Shown piece after piece: positions 31,553 to 43,352 of a DNA stretch of 64,000 nucleotides. The stretch's first letter is position 1, and each line of letters opens with the position of its first letter. A program made the translations under genes and the position numbers. The stretch is from Pseudomicrostroma phylloplanum. Taxonomy: Eukaryota; Basidiomycota; Exobasidiomycetes; Microstromatales. The notes under the pieces are model-generated. The model did no database searches. It saw only the letters and a program-made list of their open reading frames with translations, and was not told where the DNA came from. The stretch spans positions 552,978-616,977 of the forward strand of contig BCHS01000004.1 in NCBI GenBank assembly GCA_039545275.1, read 5' to 3'.

Positions 31553-32160
31553 AGCCCGCTATGGCGCACCTTAGAGATCATGTCGCATCGGAAGAACGAT
31601 AGAAGAGGAGGAAGAGCAGCCTCATCGGCTCTCGGGGGAAAGCATCAAAGGAGAAGATAGGAGGACAAAAGGCAAGATTACACTTTACGATGATGATGAC
31701 GACGCCAAGACGAAACCTACACCAAGACGACGAGCCAGCAATTGCTCTTCACTACGTTACCCTAAATACCTCGTTCCCCCACACAAAACACCCCCTGCAC
31801 AACACGAGTTCTTCTGGACTTTCGACCAAAAGTACCCGCTCCCTCACTGACTCTGTCTCGTTTTATAGAGTCTTCGAAGGTACATCCCCCCCGCCCCGCT
31901 CCTCCTCCCCCTTGCCTACTTGCAGTCCCACCTGCTCCTGTATCATCAACCTTTCGTCACGCTATCTCCCTCCCCCTAGATCTCTCTAGATCTCTATCTT
32001 CTCCTTTTCTCCTCCTCTTCTCTTCTTCCCTTGGCGTCTGTCTTCAGCGCTTTCGCTGAAGCACGCCAAGGTGAGCGTACACCATCAATTTAGGAGCTCT
32101 TCGTCGTCCTCTTCTCCCTCACTTGGCGGTCTGTGCGGCACCCCGACGTGGCGCGTGTGA
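31553..32160. other. Intergenic region after the bZIP gene
   Basis: About 600 nt, pyrimidine-rich toward the right, with a TCTCTAGATC repeat near 31980-31998. A perfect 8-bp hairpin sits at 32042-32061. No gene is recognised. A donor-like AAG|GTGAGC at 32071 might belong to a 5'-UTR intron of the following gene. Confidence 0.35.
32042..32061. repeat. Perfect hairpin, 8-bp stem
   Basis: CTTCAGCG, loop CTTT, then CGCTGAAG. The inverted repeat is exact and lies upstream of the HNH gene. Function is unknown; it could be chance. Confidence 0.5.
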
Positions 32161-33579
32161 ATGGCATTCGGAGCGGCGTGAGTACTGGTCACGTGACAAA
32201 CTCGCCAGTGTGTTGCCCTCCCTACGTGCCGCTTGCCTGTGTCCCAATGACTTCGCCCCTGAAGATGCGACCTCGAGATTACTCTCTAGTCACGAGATGG
32301 TTAAAGAGTGAAGAAGGGAATATCACCTTGCAAGATGACTCGGGAGAGAGGCTGCTCGTTATTCCCACCGCCTTTCTTCGTGTGGGCCAGATTGCTACCT
32401 TCGATTAAGTTTACGATGTCCTCGGTATGACCTTTTCGTGAGGCTTCAATGTGGCTACCCTCAATGGCATTTCGAGGGGCGAGACGAGCCCTTAATGGTC
32501 GAGACACTCACAGTTCTGCCAGATGGTGAGTCCTTGGGGGTGCCGAGAGACTATCCTGGTATGTCGCCGGTATCATCAGTAATCATTCTCGAGGCATTAG
32601 ACTGAACAGCCTGTTCACCATGACAGCCGGCGGTGGTGGTCTTAATCCTACGCGCGGTCCCCGCTGGAAGACCAAGTTTCGTACCGCCGGTGTTTGCGAT
32701 GATAGCGCCAGCACTATGAGCAACTCCAAGCGCTCCTCCATCAATCAGGTGAGAATCATTTGTATCAGGCAAGACTGAGCTGACAGTTGCACTGACCCAA
32801 GGATGTCCCCGACACACGAGCAGTCAAAGTTTTACGTCGACCTCGTCGCTAGAGATGGTGTTTGCATGGTGTCCGGACAGGAACACACAGGGTGCACCGC
32901 TGCACACATTCTTCCATACTCACGATCGGAGGTAAGTCGGCGGTCCGGCCATGTGCTCCCTCTCCTCACACGAAGACTGATGTCCTCGACGCTCCTCATC
33001 ACAACGACTGTACTACGCTGAGGTCTTGGGAATTCGAGGCCTCTACCTCTTTGAGCCTTCCTTTGGTCTTCTCTTGAGCGATGGTCTTCACCATTCGTAC
33101 GATCGCTACGAGTGGGGCCTCTACCCCACGGTGAGTGTTGGCGCGATACCTGCTTCCGCGTCGATCCCTGCTCATTCCCATTATTCTCCGTCAGGAAAAG
33201 TCTCTCATCGTCCACGTCTTCGCCACCGCTGTGAGGGACATACGCCAATACCATGACAAAGAGATTCCCGTCAGCTGGTTCCGCTCTGCCGTGGATAACT
33301 ACCCCAATATCGACCTCCTGCGATTTCAGTACGCACAGTGTTGCATGAAACATCTCCGAGCATACTCAGCTCACATGGACATACCCAGAGTAGCTTCATA
33401 TGAGGAGGCGGGTGGAAGAATAGGTATACCCATACCCATGTCACCATTTCCCGTTGGTGTTTCGTCCCGCCCCATCGTCGACACTCATCTTGTATGCACT
33501 ACGGTGTCTTGCAGTAATAGAACTGCGACGGCAACGACGAGGAACCTTCGTCATCTCTCACAATGCTCTCCGGCCTTGA
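32161..33579 (+). CDS. HNH-domain protein of the basidiomycete type
   Basis: Model of seven exons: 32161-32177, 32410-32525, 32627-32748, 32824-32931, 33023-33130, 33195-33423 and 33515-33579, giving 254 residues in frame. Recognisable parts are a middle motif, VCMVSGQEHTGCTAAHILPY (Cys and AAH of the first HNH half), then LYLFEPSFGLLLSDGLHHSY and DRYEWGLYP (second half), and a helical end, VSWFRSAVDNYPNIDLLRFQ. This matches HNH_2-type proteins that are multiplied in many basidiomycetes; no function is known. The usual Asn before Gly-(I/L)-L-L is Phe here. Exon 1 and its acceptor, the GAG acceptor at 33022 and the last intron are uncertain. A stop at 33633-33635 results if the last intron is retained. 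Confidence 0.6.
32188..32197. promoter_or_regulatory. Palindromic CACGTG (E-box) site
   Basis: GTCACGTGAC is a perfect 10-bp palindrome containing CACGTG, the core bound by fungal bHLH factors such as Cbf1 and Pho4. It lies in the presumed first intron or leader of the HNH gene. It may be chance. Confidence 0.3.
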
Positions 33580-34041
33580 GTCCGCAGGCGAGGGCGTGCT
33601 CCATGGCCGCTGTGCTCCTTCGCGAGCTACAGTGACGCACACGTATAGGCAACTTGCAGGAAGGGAGGGAGGGAGGAGGGAGGACCACATGAAGACTAGT
33701 AGTCTGTCTGTACGACATTTGAAGAAAGCCAAAATTAGAAGTAGAAGTTCTCTGCCTCTTCTGTCCGTCTGTCTCTGGTCTTTCGGGGCTCTCGCTCTCG
33801 CTCTGGCGTGGCGAGGCGTGGCGAGGACATGGCGTCTGGCCTTTGGAGTGGATCGTCGCTCACGCGAGGGGCTGACGCTCCAGAATGTGGGTATGCTGGT
33901 GCTGCTCATTTCATGATGACGACGATGATCTTATCGTCGCAAGGTGGTAGTAGTGGTACACTGCTTTACAAAGGTGCACAGAGGCCGTCTCCCAAGGCCT
34001 GATGCCAATTGGAGGCTCTCACAGGCTCGCAGGCGGCCGCC
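33580..34041. other. Intergenic, convergent region
   Basis: About 460 nt between the HNH gene and the small minus-strand gene. It has a GGA/GGGA-rich stretch near 33660-33683 and a short GTGGCGAGGC repeat near 33806-33826. No gene is recognised. Confidence 0.35.
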
Positions 34042-34690
34042 CTAGACTTCTTTCTGCGGGGGAAGAGGAAGCTCCTCCCCCTTCTCTCTGCTCTTCTTCC
34101 TCTCCTGATGATCTCTACGTCTGTGATCGCCAACGAGGCTGCGCCTGCGAAGTCTGTGGCAGCGGAATCTTCGAAGACATCGTGCCCATTCGGTCAACTC
34201 CGAGATCATCTCCATGTGCTGCTGCAAGGCAGACGAGAAGACGAGGCTATAGGTCAGCTCGACCGGGCCCTGGCCATCGGACGGAGGGAACTGATGCTAC
34301 TCACCAGCTTGACAGAGCGCTCAGATGTCTCAAAGACCTATAGTCCGTCCGACTGTCGAATACTGAGTATCTGCCCCCTTGCCTAGCAGTGAATCACCGC
34401 CCGGCTCTTCCCTCTCTGATCTGCCTCTCCACCTCCTCCTTCAACGCATTGCTCAATCTCAGCAGAGGAGCGTTAATCGAGCTACCTCCCTCTGCTCCTG
34501 CCACTCCGCCCACCGATCCAGCTCCATCGGCACCGATGCCAGAGGCCGATGCGGAGGAGGAAGAAGAGGAGGGGAGAGCGGCACGCGAGGAGAGAAAAGT
34601 GGTGATGTTGCCCTGCGCCTCGGCTACACTCAGGGCTTTGCCCGGATGCAGAAAGGTCATACGCAGAGGTGGGTCGAGAGGAGGATCCAT
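34042..34690 (-). CDS. Small protein of unknown function
   Basis: Not recognised. Exon 1 starts at ATG 34690 (MDPPLDPPLRMTFLHPGKAL) and contains a Ser/Ala/Gly-rich middle and NAPLLRLSNALKEE. A plausible model splices at GAG|GTGGAG to the acceptor ACTATAG, giving VFETSERSVKL, then across GTGAGT/TTGCAG to QHMEMISELTEWARCLRRFR and a basic Arg/Lys tail ending at 34042. All joins are phase 0. Helical, coiled-coil-like segments flank the introns, as in small subunits of larger complexes, but no family is claimed. Exon 1 could also simply end at the in-frame TGA at 34394. Confidence 0.35.
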
Positions 34691-34931
34691 CTTCGAAGAA
34701 CGTTGAGACCTGGTAGTGGAAGTAGTTGAGGGAGAGGATAAGCTGCAAGGTAGGTGGGCAGCGGCGGTGGTAGTCTAGACTACTTGGCGAACGGAAAGAG
34801 GCGCTTTCGAAAAAACTCCCGCACAGGCGGAGCGGAAAGCGAGGTCGTGCAGTGCGGAGAAGGTCTTTACAAGCATAGCGGTAGATGGCATACATAAACA
34901 GACAGCTTAGAGCGATCCCGGCACCCCCCAA

Positions 34932-36472
34932 TCACCTCTTCATCCCATTCATCTGCCTCTTCTTGAAGCGCTGCATCACCACATCGTCTGTAGCCATCTC
35001 GCGACGGTCACCAGGACGTTTCTGGCCACTACCAGCAGCCGTCGCCGAAGAGGATGAAGAGCCGCCTCGACTGGCCGTGGAGGCGGGAGCACTAGATGCG
35101 GCTGCTCTAGCACTGGCGAGGGCTTGAGCGTCTGATTGGGCGTCTCTTCGATTGTTGAAGACTGGGGAAAAGAGAAGGATGAGACAAGAGTCAGCGATGG
35201 GCAGTGTGACTGGAGTGGAAGCCGTACCATGACTCTACTCACATCGAGCATTTGCCAGCATTTGGTCCGAGTCGTCGGGCCTACCTTGCTTCCTTGCCTC
35301 CATCATCGCCCGCTTGGCCTTCTCTGTGTTTTCGATGTTTCTCAGTCGTGAGCTGTGATAATGTAGAGATGGCTATTGTCAGCCGTTGCACTAGCCGCTT
35401 CGCAAGCTCTTGCTGCCGGTATCCATCACTCACTCCATGCCCAGCTCGACCTCTGGGATGCCAGACAGCATAGCACTGCTCAGTCCGACGTTGCCCTCGC
35501 CCTCCTCGTCGTCCGGTCTGGCTCTGTTACTAATCAGCCTATTGGCCGTAGCAGCGTTCCTGGCTTCTTGCTGCAAGCGAGTGTACTTCTCAGCCACCTT
35601 GTAAAGCTCGTCTTCGGGATTAGACAAGACAGCTTTCACATCCGAAGGTGAAGCCGTCGACGAAGCATCGACCGATCCGCCGGCTGCTGCTCGCCGCTTC
35701 CGCATTTCTTCCTCGATGTATGTCATCCTGTAGCAGAGTGAGCATCGAAGGGTAGAGGTTGTCAGATGCTGCCAAGAACCTGGAAAGTTGCACGTATGTA
35801 CTCACATGTGCTTGTCTACATCGATGACGTTCGTCTCGCCCTGGAAGTTGTCCTGTCTGACTAGGCGGCGAGACCGATTGACAGACTCTCCCTCACTGTT
35901 GAAATTGGCAGGGTACGGGGATCGTGTCAGAGGACCTCTTGGACTCTTATAGTCTCACACCGCCCTTACTCACTTGTCATCGTCATCATCGTCTCTCGCT
36001 GCCTTGCCTTTCATCTCTCCCGGCCTGACGAGCCCACCCTGTTCCATCTGCTCCCTCCAACGGTCCTCGTCCGTCATGGCGCTCTTGTCTTTGGCTGACT
36101 TCTTCTTCTTCTTCTTTACACCATGGTTGAGCTTGTCGAGCTCGATGCCCGTCGGCTTGCGCTGCAGATTGCGGAGAGCAACGAGATCTGCCACCGAGAT
36201 TCTGTGGGGAAGAGGGACAGCAAGCCAGACGAGACCGCTTGAGCAAGAATGTATCTTCTGCCGTACATGACAGCTTTGACTTGTACTCACTCCTCTTGGT
36301 CATCCTCTCCTGCGTCTGCCTCCTTGACCTCTCTGGCTCCATCTGGACTTTGCTGTTCCGCATCGTCGTGCAGGATCTTGTGCGGCGCCCTGGCCACTGG
36401 CCGCGACCTCTTTTTGAATACGGCTGAGCTCGTCGAGGATGGTCCTGCAGCTTGACTCTGTTCGGTGTCCAT
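34932..36472 (-). CDS. HCA59/C9orf78 (Tls1) family splicing-associated protein
   Basis: Nuclear protein linked to the late spliceosome; S. pombe Tls1 affects telomere silencing through splicing. Six exons, 36472-36291, 36201-35974, 35895-35806, 35727-35434, 35352-35243 and 35161-34932, give 377 residues, and each splice restores family motifs: VADLVALRNLQRKPTGIEL, VRQDNFQGETNVIDVDKHM joined to MTYIEEEMRKRR, MLSGIPEVELGM joined to DSRLRNIENTEKAKRAM, and the C-terminal MATDDVVMQRFKKRQMNG. These correspond to human C9orf78 KYIETELKKRK and SGIPEVDLGID. It has basic and Lys-rich nuclear-signal-like stretches. Divergent from the flippase gene. Confidence 0.93.
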
Positions 36473-36874
36473 CGTCGTCGTTGTCGTTGCTATGGGATTG
36501 CCTAGGATCAGAAGGCCGGCTGTGCTACCTGGTGCAGGAGGAAGTCTTATGCGGTGCGGAAGGCGGGCGGAGCCAGGAGTGAGATTCCCATTGTCGAGCG
36601 GAGCATTGGTGTTGCTGCCAGACAGAGTTGGACCACGCCAAGCACCAACACCCTTCGACTCCTACCTTGCCCTGATCCATCATACCATTTCCATACCATT
36701 CACACTTCGTTTCTTCATCGCTGCAACGCCCAGCTACGTATATCGCTTGCAATCCTCGATACCAAGGCAGCCTCCATCGCTGCCAAGAACACCTGATCAC
36801 CTTCACAGCGTCGAGCCTTCATCGCGTTCTGATGCCCCTCTGAGGACCCACCCTTGACCTTCCACTTTGCAAGC
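36473..36874. promoter_or_regulatory. Divergent promoter, HCA59 and Drs2
   Basis: About 400 nt between two opposite start codons. No clear TATA element or repeat was seen. Confidence 0.4.
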
Positions 36875-39800
36875 ATGGACGACTTTGACGACTTCGTCTC
36901 CTCTGGTGGCCGCTCTGGACAACCACCACCAGAAGGCACAGCATCCCATCGACCAGCTGCTCAGTCCAATCCATACTCGTACGGAGCTGGTGGCCCTCTT
37001 AACCCGTTTGCAAGCACGGACTCATTAGGGTTCTCCAACTCCAACAACAGGGCAGGGCCATCAGGCTCCCACGCTGGACCGTCTCACGTCCTCGTTGACG
37101 ATGATGCAGATTTGCTCGGTGACGACGACGAATACGAAGGCCAATACGGCAACGAGCGCTACGCGAGGCCGGGCAACCTGGAGAGGCAGGCGTCTACCAA
37201 ATCCGGCTATCCAGCTTCCGTCACGTCCTCTTGGGCTCACGAGGATACAACGGCGATGGGTCTGTCAGCTCCGCGCCTACCATACTCGGACAACAACGGC
37301 TTCGGCCGCACGTATTCTCAAGAGAGCGACCTGCCTCTCTCGAAGAATGCTGCAAATCCCGCTGGCTCCTCCCGAGCTGCCGGCCCTTTTGCCGATGTTT
37401 ACGCTGTCCGGTCCAACACGTCGGGAAATTTCAAGAGCATCGAGGCAGACGATGATGTCGACTCGCCGTATCCAGGGACTGTTCCATATGCCGACTATGC
37501 GACAGCAGGGCCAAGTAGGAGCAATGCTCCCCCTGCTGCGTCCACGAAGAGGAGTCGATTCTCTGTGGGGCCTGCAGCTGGCCAGTCCAGGGGGCCACCC
37601 AGAGACGGGCTCTTTGATGGTGTGCAGCGATCATATAGAGGGCTTAAGGACGACATGAGTGGCATGTTCAAGGGGAAAGCTGCGAGAAACAAAGTGCCAG
37701 AGGGAGAGCGTGTTGTGCGGCTGAATGACCCTCTCACAAATGATCGAGAGGGCCACTTTAGAGACAATTACATCTCTACAAGCAAGTTCAACATCATCAC
37801 TTTCACTCCCAAATTCTTGCTGGGTGAGTACTCAAAAGATGTTGCAGGGGCTAGAAGCTGTCGCTGACGTTCTTGTGACGATGTACCTTGTCTCTGGTAG
37901 AGCAATTCTCCAAATACGCCAACCTGTTCTTCCTCTTCACAGCTTGTATCCAGCAAATACCTGGCGTATCGCCTACAAATCGCTGGACTACAATCGTGCC
38001 TCTTGGCATCGTGCTGCTAGCAAGTGCATTCAAGGAGATCAAAGAAGACGTCAAGCGGCATCAATCCGACGCCGAGCTGAATGGGAGGGTCGCACAAGTG
38101 CTCAATCCCGGTACAAATCACTTCGAACCACGAAGGTGGCGCCACCTTCGCGTCGGCGACATCATCCGTGTGGAGTCAAATGACTTTTTCCCTGCAGACT
38201 TGGCTCTACTCGCCAGCTCCGAGCCGGAGGGGCTGTGCTATGTAGAGACTGCTAACCTTGATGGTGAGACCAACCTGAAGATCAAGCAGGCGAGCTCTCA
38301 GACGTGTCGCATCACCACACCTCAAAGCGCTGCTTCGATGCGAGGTCAGCTCAACTGCGAGCACCCCAACAACAGCCTGTACACCTTCGATGCTACACTA
38401 AATCTGCAGATGAGCTCGACTCCGGGCTTCAGCGGAACTCCGATGAAGAAGATCCCTCTGGGGCCGGATCAGCTACTGTTGCGAGGTGCTCAATTGCGCA
38501 ACACACCCTGGTGCTATGGCCTGGTTGTCTTCACAGGACACGAGACGAAGCTCATGCGCAATGCAACGGCTGCTCCGATTAAGAGGACTGCTGTCGAGAA
38601 GATGGTCAATGTGCAAATCCTGCTGCTCTTCATCCTCTTGATGGCACTCTCCATTGCGTCTTCCATCGGTAGTATCATCCGCAACACGTCCTTCGCTGGC
38701 TCGATGCAGTACTTGCTCCTCGCAGACGAGGGCAGGAACAACGCTAGGATCTTCGTCGAGGATATTCTGACCTTCATCATTGCCTACAACAACCTGATCC
38801 CCATCTCCTTGATCGTCACCATCGAAGTCATCAAGTACCAGCAAGCGGTACTGATCAACTCTGACCTGGACATGTACTATGCGCCAACCGATACCCCCGC
38901 CCTATGCCGCACTTCGAGTCTGGTTGAAGAGCTCGGACAGATCGAGTACATCTTCTCTGACAAGACGGGTACTCTCACGAGGAACGAAATGGAGTTTAAA
39001 CAGGCTTCCATTGGGGGCGTCTCCTACACTGATGTGATCGACGAAGCCAAGCAAGGTACTGGAGAAATCGGCCCTGATGGCAGGGAAGTCGGTGGTCAGA
39101 GGACATGGCACGAGCTCAAGGCAATTATGTCAGGGCAAATACCCGACGACGGCAGTAGCGGGATGATCGACGAATTTCTGACTCTGCTGGCAGTGTGCCA
39201 CACTGTCATCCCGGAACGCCAAGGTGACAAGATCAAGTTCCAGGCTTCAAGTCCCGATGAAGCTGCTCTCGTAGCTGGAGCAGAGTCCCTGGGGTATCAG
39301 TTCACCACTCGAAAGCCTCGGTCTGTCTTTATCGAAGTAAGAGGAGTGGAAGAAGAGTACGAGATCCTGCAAGTCTGCGAGTTCAACTCTACTAGGAAGA
39401 GGATGTCTACCGTGGTGCGGTGTCCTGACGGAAAGATCAAGCTGTACTGCAAGGGAGCGGATACTGTCATCATGGAAAGGCTGAGCGAGAATCAGCCCTT
39501 CACTGAACAGACTCTAGTTCATCTGGAAGACTACGCCACCGATGGTCTGAGGACTCTCTGCGTGGCTTCGAGAGAAGTCCCGGAGCAGGAGTACCGGCAG
39601 TGGTCGAAGATCTACGAGTCTGCGGCAGCCCAGATCACTGGTCGAAGCGAAGCTCTTGACAAGGCAGCAGAAATCATCGAGCAGAATCTCTTTTTGCTGG
39701 GCGCGACAGCCATCGAAGACAAGCTGCAAGAGGGCGTGCCGGAGACCATTCACACTCTGCAGACGGCTGGTATCAAGGTCTGGGTCCTGACCGGTGATCG

Positions 39801-41178
39801 ACAGGAGACTGCCATCAATATTGGACTGTCCTGCCGACTCATCTCTGAGTCAATGAACCTCGTCATCGTCAACGAGGAGTCTGCTCATGCGACGGCCGAC
39901 TTCCTGAACAAGAGGCTTGCTGCTATCAAGAATCAGCGAAAAGCGGGAGAGATCGAAGAGCTGGCGTTGATCATTGACGGAAAGAGCTTGGCGTTTGCCC
40001 TCGAGAAAGACTTGAGCAAGGTCTTCCTCGAGCTAGCCATGATGTGCAAAGCTGTGATCTGCTGTCGAGTCAGTCCACTCCAGAAAGCGCTGGTCGTTAA
40101 GCTAGTCAAGAAGAACCTCAAGGCTCTTCTACTCGCCATCGGAGACGGCGCCAACGATGTCAGCATGATTCAAGCCGCTCACGTTGGTGTTGGTATCAGT
40201 GGTGTGGAAGGTCTTCAAGCTGCACGGAGTGCCGACGTCGCCATCTCTCAATTCAGATTCCTCCGCAAGCTTCTCCTCGTTCACGGAACATGGAGTTATA
40301 CCCGCCTGAGCAAGATGATCTTGTACTCCTTCTACAAGAACATCACACTGTATATGACGCTCTTCTGGTTCTCCTTCCAGAGCAGCTTCTCAGGTCAAGT
40401 GCCCTTCGAGTCTTGGACATTATCGCTATACAACGTCCTCTTTACTGTACTACCACCACTGGTCATCGGAATCTTCGATCAGTACCTCAGTGCGAGGATG
40501 CTGGATCGCTATCCTCAACTGTACGGCGAGGTCTTCTTCAACCGACGAAAGTTCTGGGGCTGGACCATCAATGCCTTCTACCACTCCCTATTGGCGTACA
40601 TCATCGTCACCGCTGCCTTCTGGACCAGTCTCCAGGGCTCTGACGGTTACACGCCGGGTCTCTGGGTCTGGGGTACGACTCTGTTCATGGCTGTGCTAGC
40701 GACAGTCCTAGGCAAGGCAGCACTGGTGTCTGACCTCTGGACAAAGTACACCTTTGCTGCCATTCCGGGATCGCTCTTCTTCACGCTGGCCTTCCTGGCT
40801 GTCTACATCATCGTAGCGCCCATCATCGGCTTCTCCGGGGAGTACCAAGGGCAGCTAGGCGCCATCTTCGGCTCCCCACTCTTCTGGTTCTGCATCATCC
40901 TCGTACCAGGAGCCTGCCTGGTCCGAGACTACGTGTGGAAGTTCTGGAAGAGGACTTGGAGGCCAGAGAGCAGACACGTGGCCGCGGAGATTCAGAAGTA
41001 CAATTTGGTGGATCATCGACCGAGGATGAGCGAGTTCCAAAAGGCCATTAGGAAGGTGCGGGCGGTGCAGAGGATGAGAAGGACAAGAGGGTATGCCTTT
41101 TCGGGTGGAGAGCAGGGAGAGGAGGCGAGGTTGATTCGTTTGTATGACACGACGAAACCCAAGGACACTGGCCTGTGA
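36875..41178 (+). CDS. DRS2: P4-ATPase aminophospholipid flippase, Drs2 type
   Basis: Flips phosphatidylserine and phosphatidylethanolamine to the cytosolic leaflet of trans-Golgi and endosomal membranes with a Cdc50-family partner. Two exons, 36875-37823 and 37901-41178, give 1408 residues; the ATG at 36875 (MDDFDDFVSSGG) is the first in frame. About 290 disordered N-terminal residues precede the flippase core. Signatures: FSKYANLFFLF, TANLDGETNLK (actuator DGET), NNLIPISLIVTIEVIKYQQA (the P4 PISL motif), phosphorylation site FSDKTGTLTRNEMEFK near residue 670, FQASSPDEAALVAGAESLGY, VLTGDRQETAINIG and AIGDGANDVSMIQAAHVGVG. The C-terminus contains GYAFSGGEQGEEARLIRLYD, matching the Drs2 autoinhibitory GYAFS motif. 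Confidence 0.96.
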
Positions 41179-41389
41179 GGGCGACAAGTTAGCAGGTGGA
41201 CTGTATTGCAGTTAGTCAAAATAAATGGAGAGGGGCATGAATGAAACGACTTTTACGAGACTTCCCACTCGTCTGGTGTGAGGGGTGCAGCTGTGCTGAT
41301 GTAAGCGAGTCCTCTTTCCGTTGCCATTTAGTGGCCCTTGCTGCCTCGCTTCGCTCCTTCTCCACTCGCCTCCGCTAACATCAAGGAAC

Positions 41390-43177
41390 ATGGTGTTGAG
41401 CGATCAGGCTGTTGTGCAGCAGATTGCGGGCTTCACTGGGCTGGGTAAGTCGTCAAACATTATGCTACATTTCCCGACCAACAAGCTGACGGACTCGCTT
41501 CTGCGCTCTCCGCCAGACAACGAGACCGTCTCTACGCAGATCCTGCCCTATGTCAAGAAGCTACCAGATGCGCAAGCCTTGCGGCATCATCTCATCGTCA
41601 GTCACGCTGGAAGTTGCTGCTGTTCAGACTCTTGGTACTGGGTCCACTGACATTGAGTTGCTTCATACTGCATGCAGGATCTGATCGGTCCTGGCTCAGC
41701 GCAGACGACCTTTGTCAAGCAGCTAGTGGAGACTCAGTTTCCCGCTCCACCGCCCTCTCAACCAGCCAGCCAGTTGAAGCCGACACAGAGCAGTAGTAGC
41801 TCTTCTTCCAACGCAAAAAGGGGGCAGGGCTCCAGCGATGGCCCTGTAGATCTGAGCAAGGCTTTCGGGAGCAGCGGAGCGGTGTATGTCAAGGATCGTG
41901 GGCAGAAGAGCTACACCCCGCGAAGTGCTGCGAGGACACCTCAGGAGGGACCATCGAGAGCCAACACTCCCCTCGGAACCAAGACGCCTCCGCTCAGACC
42001 ATCTTCCGCTGTCAGTTCGAGTCACGCTGCAGATACCCAGCATGCGGCTGCTCCACCTCAGGCTTCGTCTTCCTCGCGGCAGGCCTTTCAACTGGCCCCT
42101 TCCGATGAGATGAAGATGCTGAACGATGAGATTGTTGAGCTGACTGGAGATGGCAAAGAAGGTACGGACGCCAGGTCCTCAAGGCACAAGAACAGGACAT
42201 GCTATTGCCAAGGTCGAGTCCATCCTCTGTTTAAGAGACGACCTATCTGTCTCTCCTGTGGCCTCCTTCTCTGCTCGATGAACACGCCCACCCCCTTCTC
42301 GCCGGACGCAGGCTGTCCCTCTTGCTCCACCATCCTCCTCCCACCCGCCGAGCGCTCAGCGCTCCTCTCCTCGCTGATCTCCCAACGAGACGAAGCAGAG
42401 CAGCGAGCACTGGCCCGCGTCGAGCACGTTCGTGCTGAGCGGGAAAAGGCCAAGGAGGAGAAGCGGGCAGTGGCTTCTCAGGAGCTCTTCCCCGAGCTGT
42501 CTGGAGGAGACGCAGCTGCGAGAGAACGGGCTCGACAGTTGAGCATTGCCTTGGGGAGAAAGCCTCGAGATGACGGAGGGATGAGGGCAGTGGAGAGGAA
42601 GGCAAGGGTCCTTACGATCGGCAAGAAGGGAAAAGTCACCGTCGGCAGCACAAAGAAGCCTGCTGTGACCAAGAGCAAGCAGGCTGCTGCGACATCAGCC
42701 TCGGCACAAGCGGCGCAGCCAACAGAGTCGCAGATGGAAGAGGATACAGAAGCTACACAGCACCGGAGCGACGACGAAGACGACGATGAAGCAGAGACAG
42801 AGGAGCTGTTGCGACTGGGCTACGTCTTGGACCAAGACGAGGACGCGCTGCACGCCGGTGAGGACCCAGACTCGCACCGGCCACCTCACGAAGGTGTGCC
42901 AGGGCGAGCCTTCTTCAACCCTTACCTCTCATGGGCAGGGGACGAGGACACTAAGGAGGAGAAGGTGAGGTACCTTCCGCCCGGTGAGCGGCCTACTGAC
43001 GACGAAGACGTCGAAGGGGACGGAGAAGGAGATGAGGATTTGGACAAGGCGCAAGGTGGAAAGCGGTCGGAAGAAGGCGCTAAGAGCAGAGCTGTCCCCG
43101 GAGCAGCGGCGAGTCCTACGAATGGAGGGAAAGGTCGTAAAAGGAACAAGAAGAAGTTCGGGACGGATGGTGCCTGA
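41390..43177 (+). CDS. RQT4: Rqt4/TRIP4 (ASC-1) zinc-finger protein
   Basis: Likely subunit of the ribosome quality-control trigger complex that splits collided ribosomes with the Slh1 (ASCC3) helicase. Three exons, 41390-41444, 41517-41596 and 41678-43177, give 544 residues. The N-terminus (VVQQIAGFTGLDNETVSTQI, then LRHHLIDLIG) is a CUE-like helical region. The C2HC5 zinc finger at about residues 220-262 reads RTCYCQGRVHPLFKRRPICL, then SCGLLLCSMN, then GCPSC. An Arg/Glu coiled coil and an acidic tail follow (ELLRLGYVLDQDEDALHAGE, then GRAFFNPYLSWAGDED). Human TRIP4 has a C-terminal ASCH domain that is not seen here, as in yeast Rqt4. Confidence 0.88.
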
Positions 43178-43352
43178 TGCGATGCAATATAGCAACTTGC
43201 CCAACTTCGGTAGCCATTTCTCAGTCTATGCCTATTCAGAGGTGCGAGGCCTAGTGATTATGGCTATATTGAGTGCGATGAGAGAAAGTGAAGGTTATCA
43301 TCGCCCGTCGCGACAGGTGGAGACTCCGGTCAAGATCCGTGTCGTTCTCCTC

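Noticed and set aside
33499..33909. Minus-strand 136-codon frame after the HNH gene
   Set aside because: Arg/Ser-rich with no family pattern, and it overlaps the end of the HNH gene.
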